Source: Schlegelella_A sp038241255 | GTDB lineage: Bacteria > Pseudomonadota > Gammaproteobacteria > Burkholderiales > Burkholderiaceae_C | DNA length: 21,049 nucleotides | Direction: 5' to 3' | NCBI GenBank assembly: GCA_038241255.1 | Contig: JBBRFW010000064.1 | Location: forward strand, 1-21,049 | In this document: positions 14,594 to 21,049 of the stretch, piece by piece | Layout of the letters: every line of letters starts with the position of its first letter | How positions within the stretch are numbered: the stretch's first letter is position 1 | The notes under the pieces: generated by a model | What the model saw: only the letters and a program-made list of their open reading frames with translations | Database searches by the model: none | What the model was told of the DNA's origin: nothing | Translations under genes and position numbers: made by a program

Positions 14594-15226
14594 TCAGCCG
14601 CCGCGCGGCACGGCGAAGCGCATCAGGTGAGGCACGAGCCGGTCGGACGCCTGCTCCATCTCGAGCGTGTAGCCGTCGACGAGGCCGCGGAAGTAGCGAT
14701 AGAACATCAGCGCGGGAATGGCGATCATCAGCCCGAAAGCCGTGTTGTAGAGTGCGACCGAGATGCCGTGCGCGAGCAGCGCGGGGTTGTTGCCGCCGTT
14801 GGGCGCCTGCGATCCGAAGATCTCGATCATGCCGATCACCGTGCCCATCAGGCCGAGCAGCGGCGCCGCCGAGGCGATCGTTCCGAGGGTGTTGAGGTAG
14901 CGCTCGAGGCGGTGCACGGCGGCCCTTCCTGCCGATTCGAAGGTTGCGCGCAAGCCGGCCTCGGTGATGCGAGGCTCGGCAATCACCGCGCGCAAGCCCG
15001 TGGCGAGCACGGTGCCGAGCACGGAATTCTGCGAGAGCTTGTTGACGACATCCGGCGCCGGCAGGTGCGCGCGCGTCACCGAGATCACTTCGTCAAGCAG
15101 CCGGCCTGGCGCGACGCGGATCGAGCGCAGACTCGAAAATCGTTCAATGATCAATGCCAGGGCGGCGATCGAGCAGATGAGCAGGGGCCAGATCGGCCAA
15201 CCCGCGGCTTGTATGATCGAAAGCAA
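14594..15226 (-). CDS. exbB: MotA/TolQ/ExbB proton channel family protein (second Exb system)
   Basis: Proton channel subunit paired with the downstream ExbD. The helices are recognisable: the first near the N-terminus (IIQAAGWPIWPLLICSIAAL), the second with ASAAPLLGLMGTVIGMIEIF, and the third with HGISVALYNTAFGLMIAIPAL. Here a Tyr-Asn occupies the region where ExbB of the TonB type has GEAL. The start is uncertain. A TTG at 15226 gives 210 residues beginning MLSIIQAAGW, the usual family N-terminus, with GGAAAGG about six bases upstream. ATG at 15277 would add 17 residues and ATG at 15337 another 20. I favour the TTG from family length and the ribosome site. Confidence 0.9.
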   Translation of the reverse strand: MLSIIQAAGWPIWPLLICSIAALALIIERFSSLRSIRVAPGRLLDEVISVTRAHLPAPDVVNKLSQNSVLGTVLATGLRAVIAEPRITEAGLRATFESAGRAAVHRLERYLNTLGTIASAAPLLGLMGTVIGMIEIFGSQAPNGGNNPALLAHGISVALYNTAFGLMIAIPALMFYRYFRGLVDGYTLEMEQASDRLVPHLMRFAVPRGG

Positions 15227-15592
15227 TATGGCCCTTTCCGTCGAGCGAAGGCGGCCCAGCCGCACCGGTCGCTTCATTATGGCGTGACCTCGCGGGCGAT
15301 CGAAACCGCGATGCCGCGGTCGTGATATTCCGGACACCGTGCCGCGCTGAGCGGCGCCTGTGATGGCGTCGCGGGAAGGTGGACAACTTTGTGGACAACT
15401 CTGCCGGAAGGCGGCGAAAGCCGTCGCCGATGAGATGCGGAGGGCGCCTTGCTTAAAAACGCAGCATCAGAATGTTGTTGAAAATCAATAGCTTGGGGCA
15501 CGTCGTCGGGGTCCTCAGGGGCACAACGGTCCGCAACCCCAATGCCGGCGCGGCTGTGGAGTTGTGGGACGGCCCGGGTCATCGTTCTCTCG
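15227..15592. other. divergent intergenic region between exbB and xseA
   Basis: This region of about 366 bases must hold the promoters for both divergent operons. Visible elements are two tandem 12-mers at 15379-15402, listed separately, and an A/T-richer patch at about 15450-15495 (CTTAAAAACGCAGC, then GTTGTTGAAAATCAATAG). That patch is the best promoter candidate, but no clear -35/-10 pair could be assigned on either strand. A 101-codon minus-strand frame at 15277-15582 has no recognisable features and is not called. Confidence 0.5.
15379..15402. repeat. tandem 12-mer containing DnaA-box-like GTGGACAAC
   Basis: GTGGACAACTTT is directly followed by GTGGACAACTCT, identical at 11 of 12 positions. 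The reverse complement of the second copy with the base before it reads GTTGTCCACA, one base from the DnaA box consensus TTATCCACA. The first copy differs by one more base. The repeat lies mid-way in the divergent region and may be a regulatory binding site. Confidence 0.55.
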
Positions 15593-16895
15593 ATGGGTGA
15601 GCTTTTCTCGGAACGACCTCTACCCCGTGTCTGGAGCGTGGCGGCGCTGGTTCACGCCGTCGCCTCCTTGCTCGAGCAGGAGCTCGCCGCGTGCACCGTC
15701 AGCGGCGAGATCGCCAATTTCTCGCGCGCGGCCAGCGGCCACTGCTACTTCGCGCTGAAGGATCCCGACGGCGCCGCCGCGCTGCGCTGCGCGATGTTCC
15801 GACGCGCCGCATCGATGCTCGATTTCGCGCCAGTTGAAGGTCAGCGAGTCGAACTCCGCGGGCGCGTCGCGCTCTACGAACCGCGCGGGGAGTTGCAGTT
15901 CATCGCCGAGGCGATGCGGTCGGCCGGCGCCGGCGCGCTGTACGAGCGGTTCGTTCGCCTGCGCGCGCGGCTTGAGGCGGAAGGCCTCTTCGATCCGGCG
16001 CGCAAGCGGCCGCTGCCGCCGCAGCCGCGCGCGGTTGGCGTCGTCACGTCGCTCGCCGGCGCTGCGCTCCACGACGTCGCGACTACGTTGGCGCGCCGCT
16101 CGCCGCACGTGCAGATCGTCGTCTACCCGAGCGTCGTCCAGGGTGCCGACGCGCCCGCCGCCCTCTGCGCCGCGATCGGCAGGGCGGGAGAACGCAACGA
16201 GGTCGACGTGCTGATCGTGTGCCGCGGCGGCGGATCGCTCGAAGACCTCTGGGCGTTCAACGACGAGCGCAGTCATCCGCGCGATCCGTGCCGCGCCAAT
16301 GCACGTGATGAGCGGCATCGGCCATGAGACCGACGTGACGCTGGCCGATCTCGCCGCCGACCTGCGCGCGCCGACGCCCACCGCCGCCGCGGAATTGGTC
16401 GCGCCCGCCACCGCGATGCTGGAGCACGCGCTGCGTGGACTCGAGATCGCGCTCGCCCGGCGCGGCATCGCCGCGCTCGAGATGCAGGGGCAGCGGCTGG
16501 ATCGGCTGGCTCTTCGCCTGGCGCGGCCGAGCGACGCGCTGGCGCGGCGCGAGCATGCGCTCGAGCTTCTCGCCGCGCGGCTTGCCGCGGCCCCCCCGCG
16601 CGCCGTCGCGGCAGGCCGCGCCCGCTCGGGCGCTTCGGCGGCGCGCCTCGGCCACGCGCTCGCCATCGCCCGTTCCCGGATCGCCGGGCGCGTCGAGGCG
16701 GCGGCGCTGCGTCTGCGAGGGGTCGATCCGCTCAGGGTGCTGGCGCGCGGCTATGCGCTGCTGATCGATCGCGACGACCGCCCCGTCACCTCGGTCACGC
16801 GCCTGGCCGTCGGCGACGGCGTCACGGCGCGACTTGCCGACGGCAGAGTGGAGCTCCGGGCGGTCGACATCATCGCCTCAGCCGAACCGCGCTGA
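15593..16895 (+). pseudogene. xseA: exodeoxyribonuclease VII large subunit, frameshifted
   Basis: Large, catalytic subunit of exonuclease VII, which degrades single-stranded DNA. The sequence is split between two frames. The first runs from ATG 15593 (MGELFSERPLPRVWSV) through the OB-fold region (SGEIANFSRAASGHCYFALKD) and RGGGSLEDLWAFNDE. It then loses the family reading frame and stops at 16327. The second continues at once in another frame (AVIRAIRAAPMHVMSG, then GHETDVTLADLAADLRAPTPTAAAEL) to 16895. One extra base near 16268 explains the break; removing it restores about 433 residues with every conserved motif. The rest of the gene is undamaged, so a sequencing or assembly error or a very recent mutation is likely. 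ATG 15542 is an alternative upstream start. Confidence 0.9.
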
Positions 16896-16928
16896 GGCTG
16901 CGCCGTCGGCGTGGAAAAGGAAGCTCCC

Positions 16929-16934
16929 TACAAT
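16929..16934 (+). promoter_or_regulatory. possible -10 box for sodB
   Basis: TACAAT lies 36 bases before the sodB start in the 74-base gap after xseA. No good -35 element is found at the expected distance, so this is a weak candidate. It would allow sodB to be expressed independently of xseA. Confidence 0.35.
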
Positions 16935-16969
16935 CGTCGCAGCCCAACATCGCCTCGAGAGGACTCTTC

Positions 16970-17551
16970 ATGGAACACAAGCTCCCCCCCCTTCCTTACG
17001 CCATGGACGCGCTCGCGCCGCACGTCAGCCAGGAGACGCTCGAGTACCACTACGGCAAGCATCACAAGGCCTACGTCGACAACCTCAACAACCTCCAGAA
17101 GGGCACCGAGTTCGAATCGATGGCCCTCGAGGACATCGTCAAGAAGGCGACCGGCGGCATTTACAACAACGCAGCCCAGATCTGGAACCACACGTTCTTC
17201 TGGAGCTGCATGAAGCCGGCCGGCGGCGGCGAGCCGAAGGGCCCGCTCGCCGAGCAGATCAAGAGCAAGTGGGGCGGCTACCCGGCCTTCAAGGAAGCCT
17301 TCTCGAAGAGCGCGGTCGGCAACTTCGGCTCGGGTTGGACGTGGCTCGTGAAGAAGGGCGACGGTGCCGTCGACATCGTCAACATGGGTGCGGCGGGAAC
17401 ACCGCTCACGACGGGCGACACGCCGCTCCTGACGATCGACGTCTGGGAGCACGCGTACTACATCGACTACCGAAATCAGCGGCCCAAGTGGGCCGAGACC
17501 TTCCTGAGCTCGCTCGCGAACTGGGACTTCGCGGCCAAGAACTTCTCCTGA
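16970..17551 (+). CDS. sodB: superoxide dismutase [Fe]
   Basis: Converts superoxide to oxygen and hydrogen peroxide in the cytosol. The protein has 193 residues, the same as E. coli SodB. The four metal ligands are His27, His74, Asp157 and His161 (in YHYGKHH, IWNHTFFW and DVWEHAYYIDY). AAQIWNHTFFW and the Ala-Gly-Gly pattern around residues 84-87 favour the iron type over manganese; cambialism cannot be excluded. AGAGGA at 16958-16963 is a good ribosome site six bases before the ATG. It follows xseA, an order conserved in Burkholderiales as I recall, with no direct functional link. Confidence 0.97.
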   Translation: MEHKLPPLPYAMDALAPHVSQETLEYHYGKHHKAYVDNLNNLQKGTEFESMALEDIVKKATGGIYNNAAQIWNHTFFWSCMKPAGGGEPKGPLAEQIKSKWGGYPAFKEAFSKSAVGNFGSGWTWLVKKGDGAVDIVNMGAAGTPLTTGDTPLLTIDVWEHAYYIDYRNQRPKWAETFLSSLANWDFAAKNFS

Positions 17552-17563
17552 TTCATCGCCGGG

Positions 17564-17591
17564 GATCTCGACGCGAGCCGAGATCGCTCGC
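17564..17591. terminator. overlapping hairpins between convergent sodB and DUF192 gene
   Basis: Two mutually exclusive stems share bases: GATCTCG (17564-17570) with CGAGATC (17579-17585), and GCGAGC (17573-17578) with GCTCGC (17586-17591). They fall in the 62-base gap between convergent genes. Neither has a T-run, so a terminator role is only suggested by position. Confidence 0.4.
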
Positions 17592-17613
17592 TTCGCTTGG
17601 ATGAAGAGCGTGG

Positions 17614-18066
17614 CTAGCTGCCGAAGGGCGCGCCGCGGAGCTTGCTGCCGGCCTTGATCCCGCGCTTGGCGAACCAGCCCGCGTTCATTTCGAGGACGTA
17701 TCGCACCGGCGTGGCGGAGCAATGGCCGTCGAGCGTCTGCGGCTTCATTTCGTCGATGTTGGCGACGCTGCCGTCATCGGCGACGAAAGCGACCGAGAGC
17801 GGGATCAGCGTGTTCTTCATCCAGAAGCACTGCTGCCCCGGCCGGTCGAAGACGAACAGCATGCCGTCGCTGACTGGCATCGACGTGCGGAACATCAACC
17901 CGATCTCGCGCTCCTCAGCGGTGGCGGCGAGCTCGGCGTTGATGATATGGATGCCGGCGTTCAGGCGGATCTGCGCGAGCTTCTGCGGCCCGTCCTGAGC
18001 GGCTGTGGCCGCGGCGAGGCAGAGTGCGGCGGCGGCCGCGGTCCAGCGAGCCCATCGGTCATTCAT
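17614..18066 (-). CDS. exported DUF192 family protein
   Basis: A 150-residue protein with a probable signal peptide at about 1-23 (ARWTAAAAALCLAAATAAQ) and one DUF192 domain. Domain marks are EREIGLMFR at 52-60, MLFVFDRPGQQCFWMKNTLIPL at 69-90 with the FWMKNT signature, and VLEMNAGWFAKRGIKAG near the C-terminus. The family's biochemical role is not established; most members are exported as here. It is divergent from icd, with 70 bases between the two starts, and convergent with sodB. Cys80 and Cys116 are the only cysteines in the mature protein and could pair in the periplasm. Confidence 0.93.
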   Translation of the reverse strand: MNDRWARWTAAAAALCLAAATAAQDGPQKLAQIRLNAGIHIINAELAATAEEREIGLMFRTSMPVSDGMLFVFDRPGQQCFWMKNTLIPLSVAFVADDGSVANIDEMKPQTLDGHCSATPVRYVLEMNAGWFAKRGIKAGSKLRGAPFGS

Positions 18067-18136
18067 GTTGCGTCATCCGACTTAGAATTTCAGGCCGCAT
18101 CGCCGACACGGCCGCGCCCCACGGAGCCCCATTTTC

Positions 18137-19390
18137 ATGTATCAGCACATCAAGGTGCCCGAAGCCGGGCAGAAGATCAAGGTCAACGCCGATTTCTCCT
18201 TGACGGTGCCGGACGAGCCGATCATTCCCTACATCGAGGGCGATGGCACGGGCGTCGACATCACGCCGGTCATGATCAAGGTGGTCGATGCCGCGGTCGC
18301 CAAGGCGTACGCCGGCAAGAAGAAGATCCACTGGATGGAGATCTACGCCGGCGAGAAGTCGACCAAAGTCTACGGGCCCGACGTCTGGCTGCCGCCGGAG
18401 ACGCTCGAGGTCTTGCGCGACTTCGTCGTCTCGATCAAAGGGCCGCTGACGACGCCCGTGGGCGGCGGCATCCGCTCCTTGAACGTGGCGCTGCGCCAGG
18501 AACTCGATCTGTACGTCTGCCTGCGCCCGATCCAGTACTTCAAGGGCGTCCCGTCGCCGGTCAAGGAGCCCGAGAAGACGCACATGGTGATCTTCCGCGA
18601 GAACTCCGAAGATATCTACGCCGGCATCGAGTTCGAGGCCGAGAGCGAGAAGGCCAAGCGCCTGATCAAGGTTTTGCAAGAGGATTTCGGCGTCAAGAAG
18701 ATCCGCTTTCCGGCGACCTCGGGCATCGGCATTAAGCCGGTCTCTCGAGAGGGCACGGAGCGCCTCGTCAGGAAGGCGATCCAGTACGCGATCGACCACG
18801 ATAAGCCCTCGGTGACGCTCGTCCACAAGGGCAACATCATGAAGTTCACCGAGGGCGCCTTTCGCGACTGGGGCTACGGCCTGGCGCAGAAGGAATTCGG
18901 CGCGGTCGAAATCGACGGCGGCCCGTGGTGCAAGTTCAAGAACCCGAAGAGCGGCAAGGAAATCGTCGTCAAGGACGTCATTGCCGACGCCTTCCTCCAG
19001 CAGATCCTGCTGCGCCCAGCCGAGTACTCGGTGATCGCGACATTGAACCTGAACGGCGACTACGTCTCCGACGCGCTCGCCGCCCAGGTCGGCGGCATCG
19101 GCATCGCGCCGGGCGCGAACATGAGCGACTCCGTCGCGATGTTCGAGGCGACCCACGGCACCGCCCCGAAGTACGCCGGCAAAGACTACGTCAACCCGGG
19201 ATCGGAGATCCTCTCGGCCGAGATGATGCTGCGCCACCTGGGCTGGCACCCGGCGGCCGATCTGATCATCAGCTCGATGGAGAAGTCGATCCTGTCCAAG
19301 AAAGTCACGTACGACTTCGCGCGCCTGCTCGACGGCGCCACGCAGGTGTCGTGCTCGGGCTTCGGGCAGGTGATGATCGACCACATGTAG
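18137..19390 (+). CDS. icd: isocitrate dehydrogenase [NADP]
   Basis: TCA-cycle enzyme that converts isocitrate to 2-oxoglutarate with NADP+. The protein has 417 residues, one more than E. coli Icd, and aligns by motif with an offset of one. Substrate-site Ser114 lies in GIRSLNVALRQ, Tyr161 and Lys231 are the catalytic pair, and Asp308 and Asp312 bind the metal (NLNGDYVSD). Lys345-Tyr346 (HGTAPKYAG), Tyr392 and Arg396 are the determinants of NADP use. Ser114 is the residue that AceK phosphorylates in enteric bacteria; no aceK is in the window. GGAG lies ten bases before the ATG, and TAGAAT at 18083-18088 is a possible -10 box. Confidence 0.98.
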   Translation: MYQHIKVPEAGQKIKVNADFSLTVPDEPIIPYIEGDGTGVDITPVMIKVVDAAVAKAYAGKKKIHWMEIYAGEKSTKVYGPDVWLPPETLEVLRDFVVSIKGPLTTPVGGGIRSLNVALRQELDLYVCLRPIQYFKGVPSPVKEPEKTHMVIFRENSEDIYAGIEFEAESEKAKRLIKVLQEDFGVKKIRFPATSGIGIKPVSREGTERLVRKAIQYAIDHDKPSVTLVHKGNIMKFTEGAFRDWGYGLAQKEFGAVEIDGGPWCKFKNPKSGKEIVVKDVIADAFLQQILLRPAEYSVIATLNLNGDYVSDALAAQVGGIGIAPGANMSDSVAMFEATHGTAPKYAGKDYVNPGSEILSAEMMLRHLGWHPAADLIISSMEKSILSKKVTYDFARLLDGATQVSCSGFGQVMIDHM

Positions 19391-19512
19391 GCGTCGGCCC
19401 AACTGCATTCCCGGGAGGGGAGGCGACGAGCACGTTTGCCCGAGGAGAGCGCTTTCCGCACGCGCCGGCTCCGCTGAACAGGCAGGGTCGGTCGATGCGA
19501 CGGCCCCTTGTG

Positions 19513-19530
19513 AAAAAAGCCCCGGGGGGC
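19513..19530 (-). terminator. minus-strand terminator-like hairpin with no gene to end
   Basis: Read on the minus strand, GCCC-CCCG-GGGC is followed directly by six Ts, the form of a short Rho-independent terminator. It sits in the 189-base gap between icd and clpS, where all neighbouring genes are on the plus strand. It may be chance, a relic, or a block to antisense transcription into icd. Confidence 0.4.
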
Positions 19531-19567
19531 ATATGCATTCGACCGAAGCGTGAGAGCGCCAACTCGA

Positions 19568-19573
19568 TAGAAT
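19568..19573 (+). promoter_or_regulatory. possible -10 box of clpS placed for a leaderless mRNA
   Basis: TAGAAT ends six bases before the clpS ATG (19580), so transcription would begin at or next to the start codon. No Shine-Dalgarno is visible before that ATG, which fits a leaderless message. The -35 region (about 19545-19550) is poor. Confidence 0.4.
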
Positions 19574-19579
19574 GAATTC

Positions 19580-19927
19580 ATGCCCGCGGACAAGCCACCC
19601 GTCCCTGTCGTTCGGCCGCGTACCGACGACGGCCAGGGAGCGGTTGTCGCCGAGCGCAAGGAGCAGAAAACCGAGCCGCCGCCGATGTTCCAGGTGATCC
19701 TGCTGAACGACGACTACACCCCCATGGAGTTCGTCGTGATGGTGGTGCAGGAGTATTTCAACCGGGATCTCGAGACGGCGACGCAGATCATGCTGAAGAT
19801 CCACCACGACGGTCGCGGCGTGTGTGGCGTCTATTCGAAGGACGTCGCCGGGACCAAGGTCGAACTGGTGCTCGCCGCCGCACGACGCGGCGGCCACCCG
19901 CTGCAATGCACTATGGAGTCCGCATGA
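19580..19927 (+). CDS. clpS: ATP-dependent Clp protease adaptor ClpS
   Basis: Adaptor that delivers N-end-rule substrates to the ClpAP protease. The protein has 115 residues: a flexible, Pro- and charge-rich N-terminal tail to about residue 35, then the folded domain. The binding pocket is visible as LLNDDYTPMEFV (Asn43, Asp44) and the histidine in MLKIHHDG (His75), matching E. coli Asn34, Asp35 and His66. The domain continues with GVCGVYSKDVA. The tail is the part known to engage ClpA. No Shine-Dalgarno is seen upstream. The stop overlaps the clpA start (ATGA), so the adaptor and its ATPase are translationally coupled. Confidence 0.97.
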   Translation: MPADKPPVPVVRPRTDDGQGAVVAERKEQKTEPPPMFQVILLNDDYTPMEFVVMVVQEYFNRDLETATQIMLKIHHDGRGVCGVYSKDVAGTKVELVLAAARRGGHPLQCTMESA

Positions 19928-21049
19928 TTGCGCAAGAGCTTGAAGTCAGTCTGCACATGGCCTTTGTCGAGGCCAGGCAGCAACGCCACGAATTCATCAC
20001 CGTCGAGCACCTGTTGATGGCGCTGCTCGACAACCCGTCTGCGGCCGAAGTGCTGCGCGCCTGCTCGGCCAACCTCGACGACCTGAGGAAGAGCCTGCTC
20101 GGCTTCATCAAGGAAAACACCCCCACCGTGGGCGGCGCCGACGAAGTCGACACCCAGCCGACGCTGGGCTTCCAGCGCGTCATCCAGCGGGCGATCATGC
20201 ACGTCCAGTCCACGGGCAGCGGCAAGAAGGAAGTGACCGGCGCCAACGTGCTGGTGGCGATTTTCGGCGAGAAGGACTCTCACGCCGTCTACTACCTGCA
20301 TCAGCAGGGCGTGACGCGGCTCGATGTCGTCAACTTCATCGCCCACGGCATCAAGAAGAGCGATCCTCCCGAATCGGCCAAGCCGGGCGAGGGCGGCGGC
20401 GCGAGCACCGAGAGCGAGAAGGAAGAGGGCGACGGCAAGGGCTCGCCGCTCGACCAGTTCACGCAGAACCTCAACCAGCTCGCCCGCGACGGCAAGATCG
20501 ATCCGCTGATCGGCCGCGAGCACGAGGTCGAGCGCGTCATCCAGATCCTGTGCCGGCGGAGGAAGAACAACCCGCTGCTGGTCGGCGAGGCCGGCGTCGG
20601 CAAGACCGCGATCGCCGAGGGCCTTGCCTGGCGCATCACCCAGTCCGAGGTTCCCGAGATCCTTGCCGAATCGATCGTCTACGCGCTCGACATGGGAGCG
20701 CTGCTCGCCGGAACCAAGTACCGCGGCGACTTCGAGCAACGCCTGAAGGGCGTGCTGAAGAATCTGAAAGATCAGCCGAACGCGATCCTGTTCATCGACG
20801 AGATCCACACGCTGATCGGCGCCGGCGCCGCATCGGGCGGAACGCTCGACGCGAGCAACCTCCTGAAGCCCGCACTCAGCTCGGGCGCGATGAAGTGCAT
20901 TGGCGCGACGACCTTCACCGAGTACCGCGGCATCTTCGAGAAGGACGCCGCCCTGTCGCGGCGCTTCCAGAAGGTCGACGTCGTCGAGCCGTCGATCGAG
21001 CAGACGGTCGAGATCCTCAAGGGTCTGAAGAGCCGCTTCGAAGAGCACC
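19924..21049 (+). CDS. clpA: ATP-dependent Clp protease ATP-binding subunit ClpA (partial, 3' end beyond window)
   Basis: AAA+ unfoldase of the ClpAP protease; the first 375 codons are present with no stop. The N-terminal Clp repeat domain (MIAQELEVSLHMAFVEARQ to about residue 145) is the ClpS docking site. A Gly/Glu-rich linker at about 148-172 (PGEGGGASTESEKEEGDGKG) precedes the first AAA+ module. That module has DPLIGREHEVERVIQILCRR, Walker A GEAGVGKT at 221-228 and Walker B with Asp292-Glu293 (ILFIDEIHT), followed by the sensor region GATTFTEYRG and ALSRRFQKV. The family has about 750-770 residues, so half is missing to the right. It is identified as ClpA and not ClpB or ClpC from its N-terminus and the clpS partner. 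Confidence 0.97.
   Translation, partial: MIAQELEVSLHMAFVEARQQRHEFITVEHLLMALLDNPSAAEVLRACSANLDDLRKSLLGFIKENTPTVGGADEVDTQPTLGFQRVIQRAIMHVQSTGSGKKEVTGANVLVAIFGEKDSHAVYYLHQQGVTRLDVVNFIAHGIKKSDPPESAKPGEGGGASTESEKEEGDGKGSPLDQFTQNLNQLARDGKIDPLIGREHEVERVIQILCRRRKNNPLLVGEAGVGKTAIAEGLAWRITQSEVPEILAESIVYALDMGALLAGTKYRGDFEQRLKGVLKNLKDQPNAILFIDEIHTLIGAGAASGGTLDASNLLKPALSSGAMKCIGATTFTEYRGIFEKDAALSRRFQKVDVVEPSIEQTVEILKGLKSRFEEH

Noticed and set aside
13862..15325. 487-codon plus-strand open frame opposite lpxK, exbD and exbB
   Set aside because: Antisense shadow of three conserved genes; composition rich in Arg, Asp, Gln and Ala without domain features.
15277..15582. 101-codon minus-strand open frame in the exbB-xseA gap
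   Set aside because: No recognisable features, and it spans the tandem 12-mers and probable promoter region.
16262..16299. Programmed frameshifting in xseA
   Set aside because: No slippery heptamer, stimulatory pseudoknot or internal Shine-Dalgarno could be seen; a simple one-base insertion is the more economical reading.
18059..19906. 615-codon minus-strand open frame opposite icd and clpS
   Set aside because: High G+C antisense frame with low-complexity Arg/Asp/Leu composition, covering two secure genes; no recognisable motif.
19831..21048. 405-codon minus-strand open frame opposite clpA
   Set aside because: clpA has Walker motifs and a canonical start on the plus strand; the minus frame is its shadow.
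1..21049. CRISPR arrays, insertion sequences, tRNA or rRNA genes, phage or toxin-antitoxin genes
   Set aside because: None of the expected repeats, transposase motifs, cloverleaf patterns or paired small genes was seen on reading through both strands.

Overview
The window is a dense, high-G+C stretch of bacterial chromosome, almost entirely housekeeping and cell-envelope genes. The gene content and order point to a betaproteobacterium, most likely of the order Burkholderiales. The main reasons are the guaB/guaA/tadA neighbourhood, the block exbB-exbD-lpxK-Trm112-kdsB-adk-SDR divergent from xseA-sodB, and icd followed by clpS-clpA. This placement rests on recalled gene order and protein character, not on a search. 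No tRNA, rRNA, CRISPR array, insertion sequence or prophage gene was seen.

Layout. (1) Positions 5-6170, plus strand: a tightly packed chain of guaB, a TetA-like MFS transporter, guaA, a small membrane protein, tadA and an LD-carboxypeptidase. Three of its junctions are ATGA or TGATG stop/start overlaps and a fourth has a 1-nt gap. IMP dehydrogenase and GMP synthase carry out the two steps from IMP to GMP, and an exporter sits between them. (2) Positions 6171-6762: a 592-base gap with no convincing gene. Near its end is what looks like the last strand of a decayed TonB-dependent receptor, followed by a good Rho-independent terminator. (3) Positions 6763-10469, plus strand: tonB, exbB, two consecutive exbD genes and an exported TPR protein, a complete TonB energising module. 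(4) Positions 10602-15226, minus strand: a second exbB-exbD pair, then lpxK, a Trm112-family protein, kdsB, adk and a short-chain dehydrogenase. LpxK and KdsB serve lipid A and Kdo supply for lipopolysaccharide. (5) Positions 15227-15592: a divergent regulatory region with two tandem DnaA-box-like 12-mers. (6) Positions 15593-17551, plus strand: xseA, broken by a single extra base, and sodB. (7) Positions 17614-18066, minus strand: an exported DUF192 protein. (8) Positions 18137-21049, plus strand: icd, clpS and the first 375 codons of clpA, which runs off the window.

I did not find a clearly new biological system. The observations most worth following are the MFS transporter locked inside the GMP-synthesis operon, the split xseA reading frame, the receptor remnant and terminator in front of the tonB module with its exported TPR partner, and a possible leaderless clpS transcript.
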